DNA of 64,000 bases. It comes from Stictocephala bisonia. Taxonomy: Eukaryota > Arthropoda > Insecta > Hemiptera > Membracidae. This document shows positions 1 to 10,954 of this stretch, in pieces (position 1 is the first letter of the stretch; the number at the start of each line of letters is the position of its first letter). A program made the position numbers and the translations under genes. The stretch lies in NCBI GenBank assembly GCA_035578905.1, contig JAQJVL010000612.1, positions 186,001 through 250,000 on the forward strand. The letters are read 5' to 3'. Below the pieces are notes generated by a model that ran no database searches, was not told where the DNA came from, and saw only the letters and a list, made by a program, of their open reading frames with translations.

Positions 1-658
1 TACTTAGTATTCTATCGTTTAAAGTTAAATACATGAATTGATCAGACCCGGATTTAGGAGAAATTGTATATTTATTTCACTTCACTTATGAATAATCGTA
101 TCTGTCTCTTTTCTATGTATCTAAATGGACACTTAAACTGATTTACTTACGCTGTTTCTGAAACTACTGTTTTTATATAACATGTGAATAGAAGCGGTTT
201 GCCCCATAGAGGCTCGCAAAGTGAGCAGCTAAGTGACAGCTGATAACATGTGGGGAAACGCGTTGGTTTGTTAGTGTTAATCAGCCTTCATACAGGAAAC
301 TGACGTGAAAGATAATACTACGAGTAAGTCTTATTGTTGGCTAGAGTGGCGTAGTTCTTACTCGATCTAAAACACAATATAGCTATTTCGTTTTACTCTT
401 TATTTACGTTATGTTTGATAATCTTTATGTTTAGTTTAAATTTTTACTTGAAAAATAATATAATCTTTAAGATAAGGATATATACAAATAGGGTTTTCAT
501 ATGTAGGGATTTGAGATCACAAATTTTTATTTTCGAAAATTGGGAAACCCTGGCGACAATATTGGTGGTGCATTTTGTACATGTGTTCGAATGATATTTT
601 AAAATATACTTTTAACATTAGTTTTTTAATTAGCATAATACGTGTTGGCACATATACA

Positions 659-1072
659 GAACGTCACACAGCACAAATATATTACAATATAAACACAAAA
701 TGCACAAATATATTACAATACAAGTACAAAATGTACAAATATTATGGTGATCGATTTCGGTGAACCACGCTCACCTTCCTCAGACCAGAGGGATTAAAAC
801 AATCTTTTTGTGAATACCTCTGGTCTGAGGAAGGTGAGCGTGGTTCACCGAAATCGATCGCCATAATATTTGTACATTTTGTATTTGTATTGTAATATAT
901 TTGTGGATTTTGTACTTGTATTGTAATATATTTGTTCATTTTGTACTTGTATTGTAATATATTTGTTCATTTTGTACTTGTATTGTAATATATTTGTTCA
1001 TTTTGTCCTTGTATTGTAATATATTTGTTCATTTTATACTTGTATTGTAATATATTTGTGTTTGTGACGTTC
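659..1072. mobile_element. Fold-back MITE with expanded subterminal repeats
   Basis: Outer ends are GAACGTCAC and its reverse complement GTGACGTTC. An almost perfect inverted repeat of about 55 bp flanks a short centre near 795-815 (left arm through GGTGAACCACGCTCACC). Outside the palindrome a roughly 31-bp unit (ATTTTGTACTTGTATTG plus ATATATTTGTTC) occurs about 2 times on the left and 6 on the right, so one arm has expanded. No coding capacity. Confidence 0.75.
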
Positions 1073-2959
1073 ACTTGTACTGTACTTTTAACATTACAAA
1101 ATATGTTTGAATCTTTTATCACACATTTTTAACTACTTAAGAACCTAGGACGGATTCCGAATACTTTTTACTTATTTTAAATTAGTAATTTATCTAATAG
1201 TTCTGTCATTTATGGAGTATAATTTATGACCCTAAATATTGCGTAATAAACTACAATGTAACCGTCAATATTTAAGCTGTCAACTTGGATATTTTCAGTA
1301 GATTTATGCATGTTCAGATGTAATCCAACCCGAGTACGACAAAAAGAGATCGTATATAAAGTTTTTGGAGCTGACCTGAAGTAATGTTGGTATTTTATTT
1401 GCTTTACGTCAGTTTAGAAGTCATGAGTGGTTGCTGAAGACACTTGGTAGGGTGGTTCTTAAGAAACCTTTACGGGAGGAGTGCACGCGCAGTAAGTATA
1501 CAGTTAAATGGGAAACCTAAGAGCACGTATATGCTAATCCTTATCAGTAAAATAACAATGTCTATTGCTGTCAAAATGTTTCTAACAGAATCGATTTACA
1601 GCAGAGAAGGGCTGAAAAAATATAGGCCTACGTAATTAACTGCAATATTTCTTTTTTTCAAATAAGACAAGTTTTCGTAACACGTTAGTACGCGCATTTT
1701 TTTAACTTTAATTTTTATTTTATTCGTTTTTTTTCTAAATTAATTTGTAAGTAGTACCTATGAATTTTAAAAATCCAATAATGAATTTATACTAATTTAA
1801 TATCTTTAAAAATATCAAACAATAAATATTTAGCATTTTACATTTCAACAGAAATGTTCAAATCTACCAAGTTGTCTGTTTATGCCCTTTTCTTTGTATT
1901 ACAATTTATTGCCGTTGTTTTCCATTAAAATGTATTAATAGCAATAAACCAAGTAACACAAGGGTTTTATGTCTGTTAAATATCAACGGTAACATTCTAC
2001 CCTCGTAATAAAAGGAATGTTTATCGTTTTGTCACGCTTTAAACAAGGGCGACTTTTAACGAGTTTTGACTGACAAGGGTAACAAATAGTTAATTACAAT
2101 AGAATAGTTAGTGTTGGTAGAAAAACAATTCAAGTGAACATCAGACAGCGCAAATTTATTGCAACATAAGTTATACCCAAGTTGGAAAATTAATTTAAAT
2201 CATCCTAATTAATTTATCAGCACATCACAACTCCTAGGCTTATATTTCCTTTCTCTTTTTTTAATAAATTTCTAACCTAGGCTGGATTCAGATTTTCATT
2301 GATTTTAAAACAAATAACAATCTTTTTTAATAAATTTTAAAATTAATTTTACTACCTATTTTGTATTATAATTTTCTATCTTTATATTTATAGCCCATTG
2401 ACAATTATTCTTTAATTAAACTTCTTGTTTTTTTTTTTTTTTTTTATATATATAGCCTATATATAGAACTCTTTATTCTTTAAAATTTAAAAGAGGGATT
2501 TTCTAAACAGGGATTCTGATTTTGTCAACCTCGATCATTCGTTAGCATCATTCGCCCTGAAAATATAAAATATCTTACTACCCCTAGTAAAATTATTAGA
2601 GCATAGACAAAAATGTATTAGTTTGTTATGTACCTAGTGCCAGATGTCAGCGTGTGCGCAGTCTCCTCCTGGAGACGTACTCTTTGGATCTCCGTCGCTA
2701 ACTGGCCAACCTGAACGAAAGTTGCAAGCTTACACAATCATGCTGGTTCCTATAAGTTGAAACACTCCCCCCCATGCACAGTAAAGTCAATATGAAGAGT
2801 ATGTCTCCCCACAACTTACTTTTAAATTTCCTTTAACTATTATACTCAAGATAATGTCATAAAAATTCCCTTTTTATATTATATCTTATTCTTTAATTTG
2901 GTTCCATTCAACTTCTATAATTTTTTATAATTAATATTTTATCTTGTACACGGTACTAA
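1073..2959. other. AT-rich intergenic, nothing recognised
   Basis: No gene or element was recognised. A poly-T run lies at about 2429-2447. A small higher-GC patch at about 2636-2790 has no readable homology. Confidence 0.4.
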
Positions 2960-3172
2960 TTAGAAATGTACAAACATTATGGTGTTTTATTTCGGTAATC
3001 TATATTCATTGTTCAAACTAGAGGGATTCTCAAAGAAATGGAATGGATAAATTCCTTTGTGAATCCCTCTGGTCTGGGGAAGGTAACCGTAGTTTACCGG
3101 AATCAATTACCATAATAATAGTTCTACCTTTTTACTTATATTGTAATAAATACGTGTTGTGTGACGTCACTT
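2960..3172. mobile_element. Second, diverged copy of the fold-back MITE
   Basis: Shares the arms of the 659-1072 element: TGTACAAACATTATGG on the left; CCCTCTGGTCTGGGGAAGGT and then TTTACCGGAATCAATTACC on the right; then a single TATTGTAATAAATACGTG unit and a terminal GTGTGACGTCAC. It lacks the expanded 31-bp array. More mutated, so probably older. Confidence 0.65.
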
Positions 3173-3872
3173 GTCTTGCACGGTCTTTCACCGATACAGC
3201 TCCGGTTATCGGTGCAAATATTTTAATAACAAAGTCTGCAGATTTAACATGTGTGATGTGAATTACACAACACAGTAAGTGAATAACACTACGTGAGTAA
3301 CTTGAAGAAAATAAATGCATTGTGGTTAGTTAGATAAGGATTTTAAAAGTTATCTATGAAATAACAATCAAATTTGGCCAGATAGAATCATAAATCAAAA
3401 TTAGAATAAAATGCCAGCAAGAATTCATTGCAACATAGAACATGGCACATAACTTAGTAAGTTGCATATATTAGTAGAAAGCAGCTTTCAATTTATGTAA
3501 TTTGAACAAATATACGAACTCAACGAGTGTTGGTTGTATGAAAATGTACCGAACCTAAAAATCCCGAAATGTATAACAGAAGTCTGTTGTTTTTAGCTCC
3601 CAATTTTTAATTAACCCCCAAAACGGGTTTTTACGTATCTCGTAATATAATTGAATATTATATTAATGGATGTATTTAGTGGACAGAGGGGTGTCTTTCC
3701 TTCAGAACCACAACCAAATATCTACGATTACGACCTAAACACAACCCTTACATTGTCAAGTACAATGCGAACCAATCGACAGAGAAGAGCAAACCATTTA
3801 TTTGCCATTACTCTCCCTATACCGTGTATTGATTACTTCTTACGATATAGCAGGTGCCCTTCATCCTCAGTA
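3173..3872. other. Intergenic, nothing recognised
   Basis: AT-rich sequence with short chance ORFs only. Confidence 0.35.
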
Positions 3873-4345
3873 TAATGATACGGTTTGTGTCCATGTCTTG
3901 TCAGGTACTACGAGAGGAGAACATCCTACTACTGACACAACCAAGTGTCCATGAGATCCCCAGCTTGTAAGACGTCATGTCGCACTTCCGCCCCTGACAG
4001 TAGATTACCCCAGCTCTTTCTTCCCTCTACAACCACTTGGTCTCTGTTCAGTGCTAACATACGTAGTGCATCCTTCACCTCTGAACGTACCACCGTCATA
4101 ATGTTACGGTTTGTGTCCATGTCTTGTCAAGTACTACGAGAGGAGAACATCCTACTACTGACACAACCAAGTGTCCATGAGATCCCCAGCTTGTAAGACG
4201 TCATGTCGCACTTCCGCCCCTGACAGTAGATTACCCCAGCTCTTTCTTCCCTCTACAACCACTTGGTCTCTGTTCAGTGCATCCTTCACCTCTGGTGTTC
4301 ACATCCTTCACCTCTGGTGTTCACATCCTACCACCGTCATATCTG
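3873..4345. repeat. 226-bp tandem duplication
   Basis: A block starting near CGGTTTGTGTCCATGTCTTG (3881) recurs at 4107, offset 226 bp, almost identical through GGTCTCTGTTCAGTGC. The second copy then has two tandem 22-bp bits (GTGTTCACATCCTTCACCTCTG) before a third partial restart (TACCACCGTCATA). The minus strand reads open for about 60 codons with no recognised family. Confidence 0.8.
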
Positions 4346-4780
4346 TGAACACCATCAATCTAAATATTTTCCGATTAGTTTAATAGTGTTTTTATTATAA
4401 AAGTAGATACATCATTTTTATTTGTACAAGTAATGAAAACTGTTTTCATTGTTAGATGAAATTTAAATTCTATATAAGTAAGCCTGATGGATCCAATTTG
4501 TTTGATCACAAATTTAAATTTTGAATTATTCTCAGTTTTGTTAAGTTACTCATCGTAAAATTGCTCTTGTTGCAATACTGATACCCATCTTTTTAAGTAA
4601 AAACAAATGTGTGGTGAAATAATAAAATGGCTCCTTTGAAATAATGTGATATATTGCAAAATATCGTCACCATTGGCAAAAAGGGTTGCAAATTCTGCGG
4701 TGAAAATGAAAGATTTTTTTACGTAGCCCAATAGTTGACCGCTGAATTAAATGTCATCTATTTCATATATAATTTTAAGG
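4346..4780. other. Intergenic, nothing recognised
   Basis: AT-rich; the minus-strand ORF at 4731-4546 looks like a chance frame. Confidence 0.3.
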
Positions 4781-5040
4781 ATACATGTGGTTCAGTGGTT
4801 TAGGGATTTATAGTATTAAATTCATGGCCCCAGGTTACCTGAAGCCTGGCCCTCCCAATCGTAAACAACAACAAAAAACTACTATAGGTTCGAATTCCCA
4901 CTGAACTGGTATTCATTATTTTCCTCGTAAATTAAATTTGGTGCCATTTACTAGCCAAGTGGTTAGCACTACTGACTTTAATGCAGAAAGTCACGGCTTC
5001 AAACCCAAAGTGGTTCTACAAAATAGATAAGTGGGTCGCT
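4781..5040 (+). repeat. tRNA-derived SINE-like fragments
   Basis: Contains a good internal promoter B box (GGTTCGAATTCC at 4888-4899) preceded by a broken A-box-like region (TGGTTCAGTGGTTTAGGG). A second tRNA-like head at about 4953-5015 has GCCAAGTGGTTAGCA and GGCTTCAAACC. Neither folds into a credible intact tRNA, so decayed tRNA-derived SINE heads are the best reading. Confidence 0.4.
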
Positions 5041-5639
5041 TTCCATAACAACGCTGAAACAACTAATAAAAATTCGAGAAAGTTCAAAAAAGTTCATACG
5101 GACCTTCACTACGGGCTTACGTACACACGCGAGCTTATGTACTCATGCTCACGCACTCATAAATACAAACATAATCCCCTCCCTGGCCTTATTTATGATG
5201 TAACGAACGACAACAAAACTGTTTTTCTAATTACTGAAACCAATTACAGAAGGCAAATTAGGTAGGCCGGACATTTCAATTAGTCCACTCGATGAATTGT
5301 TTCTCGCAGAAACAACTGCTACATAAACATTGCAACATACCAAAAAAGGTAGTTTGAGGTGTTTGACACTGGTCGTATGTCGACACATTTCTTTATCACT
5401 ATGTTTAACTTATTGATAAAAAATAATTTATGAGTTGTATTATTTTCTACGTTTATTAGTTTAATGATAAAATGAGACAAAAATAGTTATCAAACGAATA
5501 TGAGAATTTATTAATTTATTTTGAAAGTAGAAATTCTAAGTGTCATATATACATATATCATATATTTTGTTGTCAGCTACCATTTATTAATTAAAATATA
5601 AAAACTGTGATATATATTTGGATTAATATCCAACAATTT

Positions 5640-5960
5640 TGTTTTATGGGAATAAGAATAAAAATATAAAATGATCTCCTGTCACAAAGTCCAAACCATC
5701 GAGCCATCTAAGACCTGCCTCATTTATTCTGTGTACGTTGGCTAATTCCTCCGTAAAAGAGCGTAGGGGGCACCCTGTAACTATGTGATGCCTTGTTTGG
5801 ATTGACGCCCCACAATCACATGACTGATTTAGTGTCAACCCCCATTTTTATACTTCCAGTATAGTTACATCTGCCCCCCCATTTCGGAACCGATTCAACA
5901 AAGTCCATTCCCTACAAGAGAGGTTCATCCCACTTACAGGTACTGACGGATCGTTAATAA
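5640..5960 (-). pseudogene. Non-LTR retrotransposon 3' fragment (reverse transcriptase C-terminal zinc motif)
   Basis: Reading the minus strand, a block with CREWTLLNRFRNGGADV is followed, across an in-frame stop, by SCDCGASIQTRHHIVTGCPL and a C-terminal LRWLDGLDF. This CxCG...H....C arrangement after an LLNRFR block is the usual C-terminus of jockey-like retrotransposon ORF2. 5'-truncated and broken, so dead. Confidence 0.65.
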
Positions 5961-7409
5961 GGAACTTATTCTGTCCACTATAACTGTACCTCGCTGGTAT
6001 TGGGTGAGAAACTTGATCTGATCAACTAGAAATCAGTACGTGGAGGTGGGTATAATGACTTATAATGAGGAGACTGTTTATCAAAAATCCAAGAAATGGA
6101 TCCAAAACCTGGACCAGTTTACTTGTCTAAAAAGTAATTCAATATTTTTGTAACCATTTAATAGTCTGAAACTACCTACTTAGTGTGTAAATCGTAGATG
6201 CAATAAATAACCCTCATATTTTTTAGCAACTGTTGAATTTTGTGGTTTTTCTATTTTCTTATCTCTAAAAGAGTTTCAATTAAAAATTCAATAATTTAAT
6301 CTTTTTTGCTAGACTGTTGTTATGGATATCCATTTATACCAAATAATTTTAAAATGTTGTAGGGACATTGGGTAAAGTGAGTAAAGTTGAGTTGAGTTGA
6401 GCTATTTGCCACTCTCATAACGGTGAGTGAGCTCTTTCAGTACAGCTATGGAGGAGTTTATAAAAGTTCGTCAATGTAAAATGTATAAAGAGCGTCATGA
6501 AACCGCCAAGAGGACCACCAATTACTATATAGATTTGAAAAGAATAATGTTAAATGGGTGGCAGATCATTTTTTAGGAGAGGACACCTAGCCGAGGTGGT
6601 AGTCTTCATAACTTGCAAAAATGAAATTGTTTTTTAGATATGTGGAGGATCCAGGATACCAAAGTGGCGTAGGAGAAGATTTAGGGATACATAGGTCAAA
6701 AGTACCTTAGTCAAGGAGGAATAGTAGGGAAATGAATAAAAATGTTAATGTACAAGGTTCATGTCACAACGTGTTTCCCCCACTACCATATATACTGTCG
6801 GAGAGTTGACTCAAGAACTGAGAGTGTATTTGTATTTTTACTTGACTTTTTATTCAACGAATAAAGCGAGAGTGCTCTCTTCCCCGAGAGCACACTCCCG
6901 TCATTTCTGTGAGCACACTCACTGGGTGGAGTGAATAAAGTTGAGTTGAGGCTAGTGAGTGTTCTCTCGATAAAGATAAAAACTATTTTAACGCATAATC
7001 AGTGACCCGCTACCTCCTCAGGGGGACGGCCCGCTGGGGAAAAAATATCAAATGTAGGCTAAGCATATGTCGATATGCATACCATTTTAAAGGTATGCAG
7101 TTTAGTAGAGCATCATGCCATAAATTAGATCTCATAAGCTTAGTTCTAAACAAAATGGAGGCGCTCAAAAGTTTCAATACAGTACTGATCTTATGTGCAT
7201 GTTCAAAAATAGCTTAATTTTATGGTACTCATATCAGACAAAACTTAACACACTGTACAAAAAAACCTACTTTAAGATGTATTCAGTGTCCTGCTATTTT
7301 TCTATGGGAACTGTCCACGAGGGGTCAGTAGAAAAGTTTTAATGTAATCATAGGTTGGTTGATAAGCACGTCATTTTATAGGGCTGGTCAAGCAAAGATG
7401 AATGCCGCA
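5961..7409. other. Intergenic with short repeats
   Basis: Related GTGAGTAAAGTTGAGTTGAG segments occur at about 6377 and 6931, with GAGCACACTC-type repeats around 6865-6945. They may be ends of an unknown element; no transposase was recognised between them. Confidence 0.3.
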
Positions 7410-7512
7410 AACCACACTTCAATAGCTTTATCCGTTACAAAATGGTGATGATTCAAAATTTATACGTTAACCACCACCATTTTGAAACGAATAAAGCTTT
7501 TGAAGTGTGGTT
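7410..7512. repeat. 103-bp hairpin, 38-bp arms
   Basis: Left arm 7410-7447 (AACCACACTTCAATAGCTTT...) pairs with right arm 7475-7512 (...AAGCTTTTGAAGTGTGGTT) with only 3 mismatches in 38, and a 27-base loop. The pairing stops at both outer edges. It could be a tiny MITE or a small-RNA precursor. Confidence 0.7.
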
Positions 7513-8450
7513 AAAATATGTTTTTGTGACCATAACTTGGTACCAATTGTTTTGGCTCTGTCAAAAATTTTTAAAAATATTTAAGCGGTCCGGGACAATT
7601 TATACAATTTATGCCTTAGTGCAAACATTTTCAGATTTAAAACACGTAAATTGATCCAGAAGTATAAATACGTTGATACAATGACACAATTCTAACTATT
7701 TAATTATAATGACGTAATCATATCTGGAAATAGCATAAATATGTAAATTTAAGGGGTTATTTGTTATTCAAACTTTTGAGGAGATATTTCTCTGCTAAAA
7801 TTTGAAGCAGGCCTCATGAATATGCAGTATTTGTAGATTGTTTGTGAAATTAATTTTAATGTTATATAAATCAATTATTAACTACTGATACCGATCTGAT
7901 TGATGCCAAAATATTTCAACTGACTACAACGATACATTTAGTGTACTTTGGTAACTAACTGAAGTGAGTATTCTGTGTCTAACTGTGTTCGAAGACATTC
8001 ACTTCAGAGAATTTGTCTTGGAGTCAAGTTCCGTGCAAAGTTGGCGACAGTATGCCGTAACGTCGGTCCAAGGGGTGGACGGCTGGAGTCTCCGGTGTCA
8101 CTCAGCTATTTATAATGCACACAGTTTACAGACGTGTCGTCCATCATGCTATCTTACATCCTCAGGTGTATGATATGATAGTGAAGACACCACATCGCTG
8201 TCTACGCTATGTTTGTTGTCTTACGTTGGCTTGACGACCGCTAAGTGGTCGTCTTCGATAAGTGAATACTGAACCTTGCTATTTAAAAATATATTGAAAT
8301 TCTACTTCTACGACATGTTATACCTATTTGTAGTCCGGATGCTGTAGAGAGAATTGATTATCAAGGCAAATACAACGTTGTAGTGATTCCACGTAGGCCT
8401 AAAGCTGTATGGCTACTAGGCTATTATAAGAGGCCTTTTCTAACCATAAT
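7513..8450. other. Intergenic, unassigned
   Basis: Mostly AT-rich. A higher-GC segment at about 7960-8270 contains a small hairpin (GACGACC...GGTCGTC at 8232-8252) but no recognisable coding or repeat family. Confidence 0.3.
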
Positions 8451-9044
8451 TTGAACTCAGTTAATAGCCAGACTACACAGATCATCCATACTCATAGAAT
8501 TAATCATATTCGCCTTAAAATACATTTCTTGAGAGTCTTCCGACTTCAAAAAAGAGCCATCCGAATCATGGCGGGAGTCAATAGACGGTCTACCTGTAGA
8601 GAATTATTTAAATCTTTTAACATCTTAACCCTACCGTCAATATACATATTTGAAGTTATAATATTTTATAGATTTAAGTCGGATACTGTTCTAACGGGCT
8701 CTGACATACATTCTCACAACACTCGCCACAGGAAAACACACAGACAGACTTCTCACAGACTTCAGCTCGCTGCTAAATTGCCACAAAATTTAGGCCCGAA
8801 ACTATTTAATAGAATACCGAGCCAAATTAGGAACGAAGCGGACCCTAAAAATTTTAAGACATTGCTTAAGAGTTATTTGATAGAGGCTGTTTGTTACTCA
8901 GTCGATGAGTTGCTTAAGCCAATGCTGTCAATTTAAGATCTCAAATATATATTTTTATGTGATAAGTTAAGTTAATACCATGACGCTTGTAATACAATGT
9001 ATATTGTCTTTTACAATAAAGAATTTTGATTTTGATTTGATTTG
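8451..9044 (+). pseudogene. Non-LTR retrotransposon 3' end (reverse transcriptase C-terminus)
   Basis: An open frame of 161 residues carries FRLQKRAIRIMAGVNRRSTC, ELFKSFNILTLPSIYIFE, then HNTRHR and LFNRIPSQIRNEADPKNFKT, the standard C-terminal region of CR1/jockey-like reverse transcriptases. An AATAAA follows at about 9016 with a TTTTGATTTTGATTTGATTT tail typical of such 3' ends. The upstream catalytic domain is absent, so this is a 5'-truncated insertion. Confidence 0.8.
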
Positions 9045-9183
9045 AAAATACGTACAAAGTTGTGTCGGCGTCTCATATCTGAGATAAGAATTTTTTATTC
9101 TCTAATTCAAGCACGCTATTCCAAAGTAAATGTAACTAACGCTATTAGTAAATGTAATTAAATGTGTGAAATGAAATTAAATA

Positions 9184-9928
9184 CACGTACAGTGGTATTG
9201 ACTCACCCGCCCATCTATACACGTACAGTGGTATTGACTCACCCGCCCATCTATACACGTACAGTGATATTGACCCACCCGCCCAATTATACACGTACAG
9301 TGGTATTGATCTACCCACCCACCCATACACGTACAGTGGTATTGACCCACTCGCCCACCTATACACGTACAGTGGCATTGACCCACCCGCTCACCCATAC
9401 ACGTACAGTGGTATTAACCCACCCGCTCACCCATACACGTACAGTGGTATTGACTCACCCGCTCACCCATACACGTACAGTGGCATTGACCCACCCGCTC
9501 ACCCATACACGTACAGTGGCATTGACCCACCCGCTCACCCATACACGTACAGTGGTATTAACCCACCCGCTCACCCATACACGTACAGTGGCATTGACCC
9601 ACCCGCTCACCCATACACGTACAGTGGTATTGACTCACCCGCCCATCCATACACGTACAGTGATATTGACCCACCCGCCCAATTATACACGTACAGTGGT
9701 ATTGATCTACCCACCCACCCATACACGTACAGTGGTATTGACTCACCAGCCCACCCATATACGTACAGTGGTATTGACCCACCCGCCCACCCATACACGT
9801 ACAGTGGTATTGACCTACCCACCCACCCATACACGTACAGTGGTATTGACCCACTCGCCCACCTATACACGTATAGTGGCATTGACCCACCCGCTCACCC
9901 ATACACGTACAGTAGCATTGACTAAAGG
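9184..9928. repeat. 36-bp minisatellite, about 21 units
   Basis: Unit TACACGTACAGTGGTATTGA + CCCACCCGCCCACCCA. Because 36 is a multiple of three the array reads open in several frames on both strands (12-residue repeats such as TRTVVLTHPLTH), which is not evidence of a protein. Variant units recur at a spacing of 396 bp (AGTGATATTGACCC at 9263 and 9659), so an 11-unit block was duplicated. Confidence 0.95.
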
Positions 9929-9949
9929 ACCTCTTAGTACTTATGTTTT

Positions 9950-10954
9950 GAAATTCTCACTAAGGTAGAACTAAGCTTCTTGTCTGCCAGTTACTGCCCT
10001 TCAGCCAATGTCTCACTGTGCAACCTCTCACTAAGGTAGAACTAAGCTTCTTGTCTGCCAGTTACTGCCCTTCAGCCAATTTCTCACTGTGCAACCTCTC
10101 ACTAAGGTAGAACTAAGCTTCTTGTCTGCCAGTTACTGCCCTTCAGCCAATTTCTCACTGTGCAACCTCTCACTAAGGTAGAACTAAGCTTCTTGTCTGC
10201 CAGTTACTGCCTTTCAGCCAATTTCTCACTGTGCAACCTCTCAGTAAGGTAGAACTAAGCTTCTTGTCTGCCAGTTACTGCCCTTCAGCCAATTTCTCAC
10301 TGTGCAACCTCTCACTAAGGTAGAACTAAGCTTCTTGTCTGCCAGTTACTGCCTTTCAGCCAATTTCTCACTGTGCAACCTCTCAGTAAGGTAGAACTAA
10401 GCTTCTTGTCTGCCAGTTACTGCCCTTCAGCCAATTTCTCACTGTGCAACCTCTCAGTAATGTAGAACTAAGCTTCTTGTCTGCCAGTTACTGGCCTTCA
10501 GCCAATTTCTCACTGTGCAACCTCTCAGTAAGGTAGAACTAAGCTTCTTGTCTGCCAGTTACTGCCCTTCAGCCAATTTCTCACTGTGCAACCTCTCACT
10601 AAGGTAGAACTAAGCTTCTTGTCTGCCAGTTACTGCCTTTCAGCCAATTTCTCACTGTGCAACCTCTCAGCAAGGTAGAACTAAACTTCTTGTCTGCCAG
10701 TTACTGCCCTTCAGCCAATTTCTCACTGTGCAACCTCTCAGTAATGTAGAACTAAGCTTCTTGTCTGCCAGTTACTGGCCTTCAGCCAATTTCTCACTGT
10801 GCAACCTCTCACTAAGGTAGAACTAAGCTTCTTGTCTGCCAGTTACTGCCCTTCAGCCAATGTCTCACTGTGCAACCTCTCACTAAGGTAGAACTAAGCT
10901 TCTTGTCTGCCAGTTACTGCCCTTCAACAAATGTCTCACTGGGCGACCTCCACT
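9950..10954. repeat. 71-bp minisatellite, 14 units
   Basis: Unit TAAGGTAGAACTAAGCTTCT... with starts every 71 bp from 9961 to 10884. Variants CAGTAATG...ACTGGCC occur in units 8 and 12 and CTTTCAGCC in units 4, 6 and 10. Units 6-8 and 10-12 share the same order, a 4-unit (284-bp) higher-order period. It begins about 30 bp after the 36-bp array ends. Confidence 0.95.

Noticed and set aside
3929..4120. Minus-strand 63-codon ORF as a retroelement gene fragment
   Set aside because: The peptide looks protein-like, but no motif could be assigned and it lies inside a local tandem duplication.
4781..5020. Functional tRNA gene
   Set aside because: B boxes are present, but the arms do not fold and the A-to-B spacing is broken; it fits decayed SINE heads.
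9145..9968. Repeat-protein gene of 268 codons plus two minus-strand ORFs
   Set aside because: The frames are open because of the 36-bp period and run off into unrelated sequence. There is no start context, splice signal or family.
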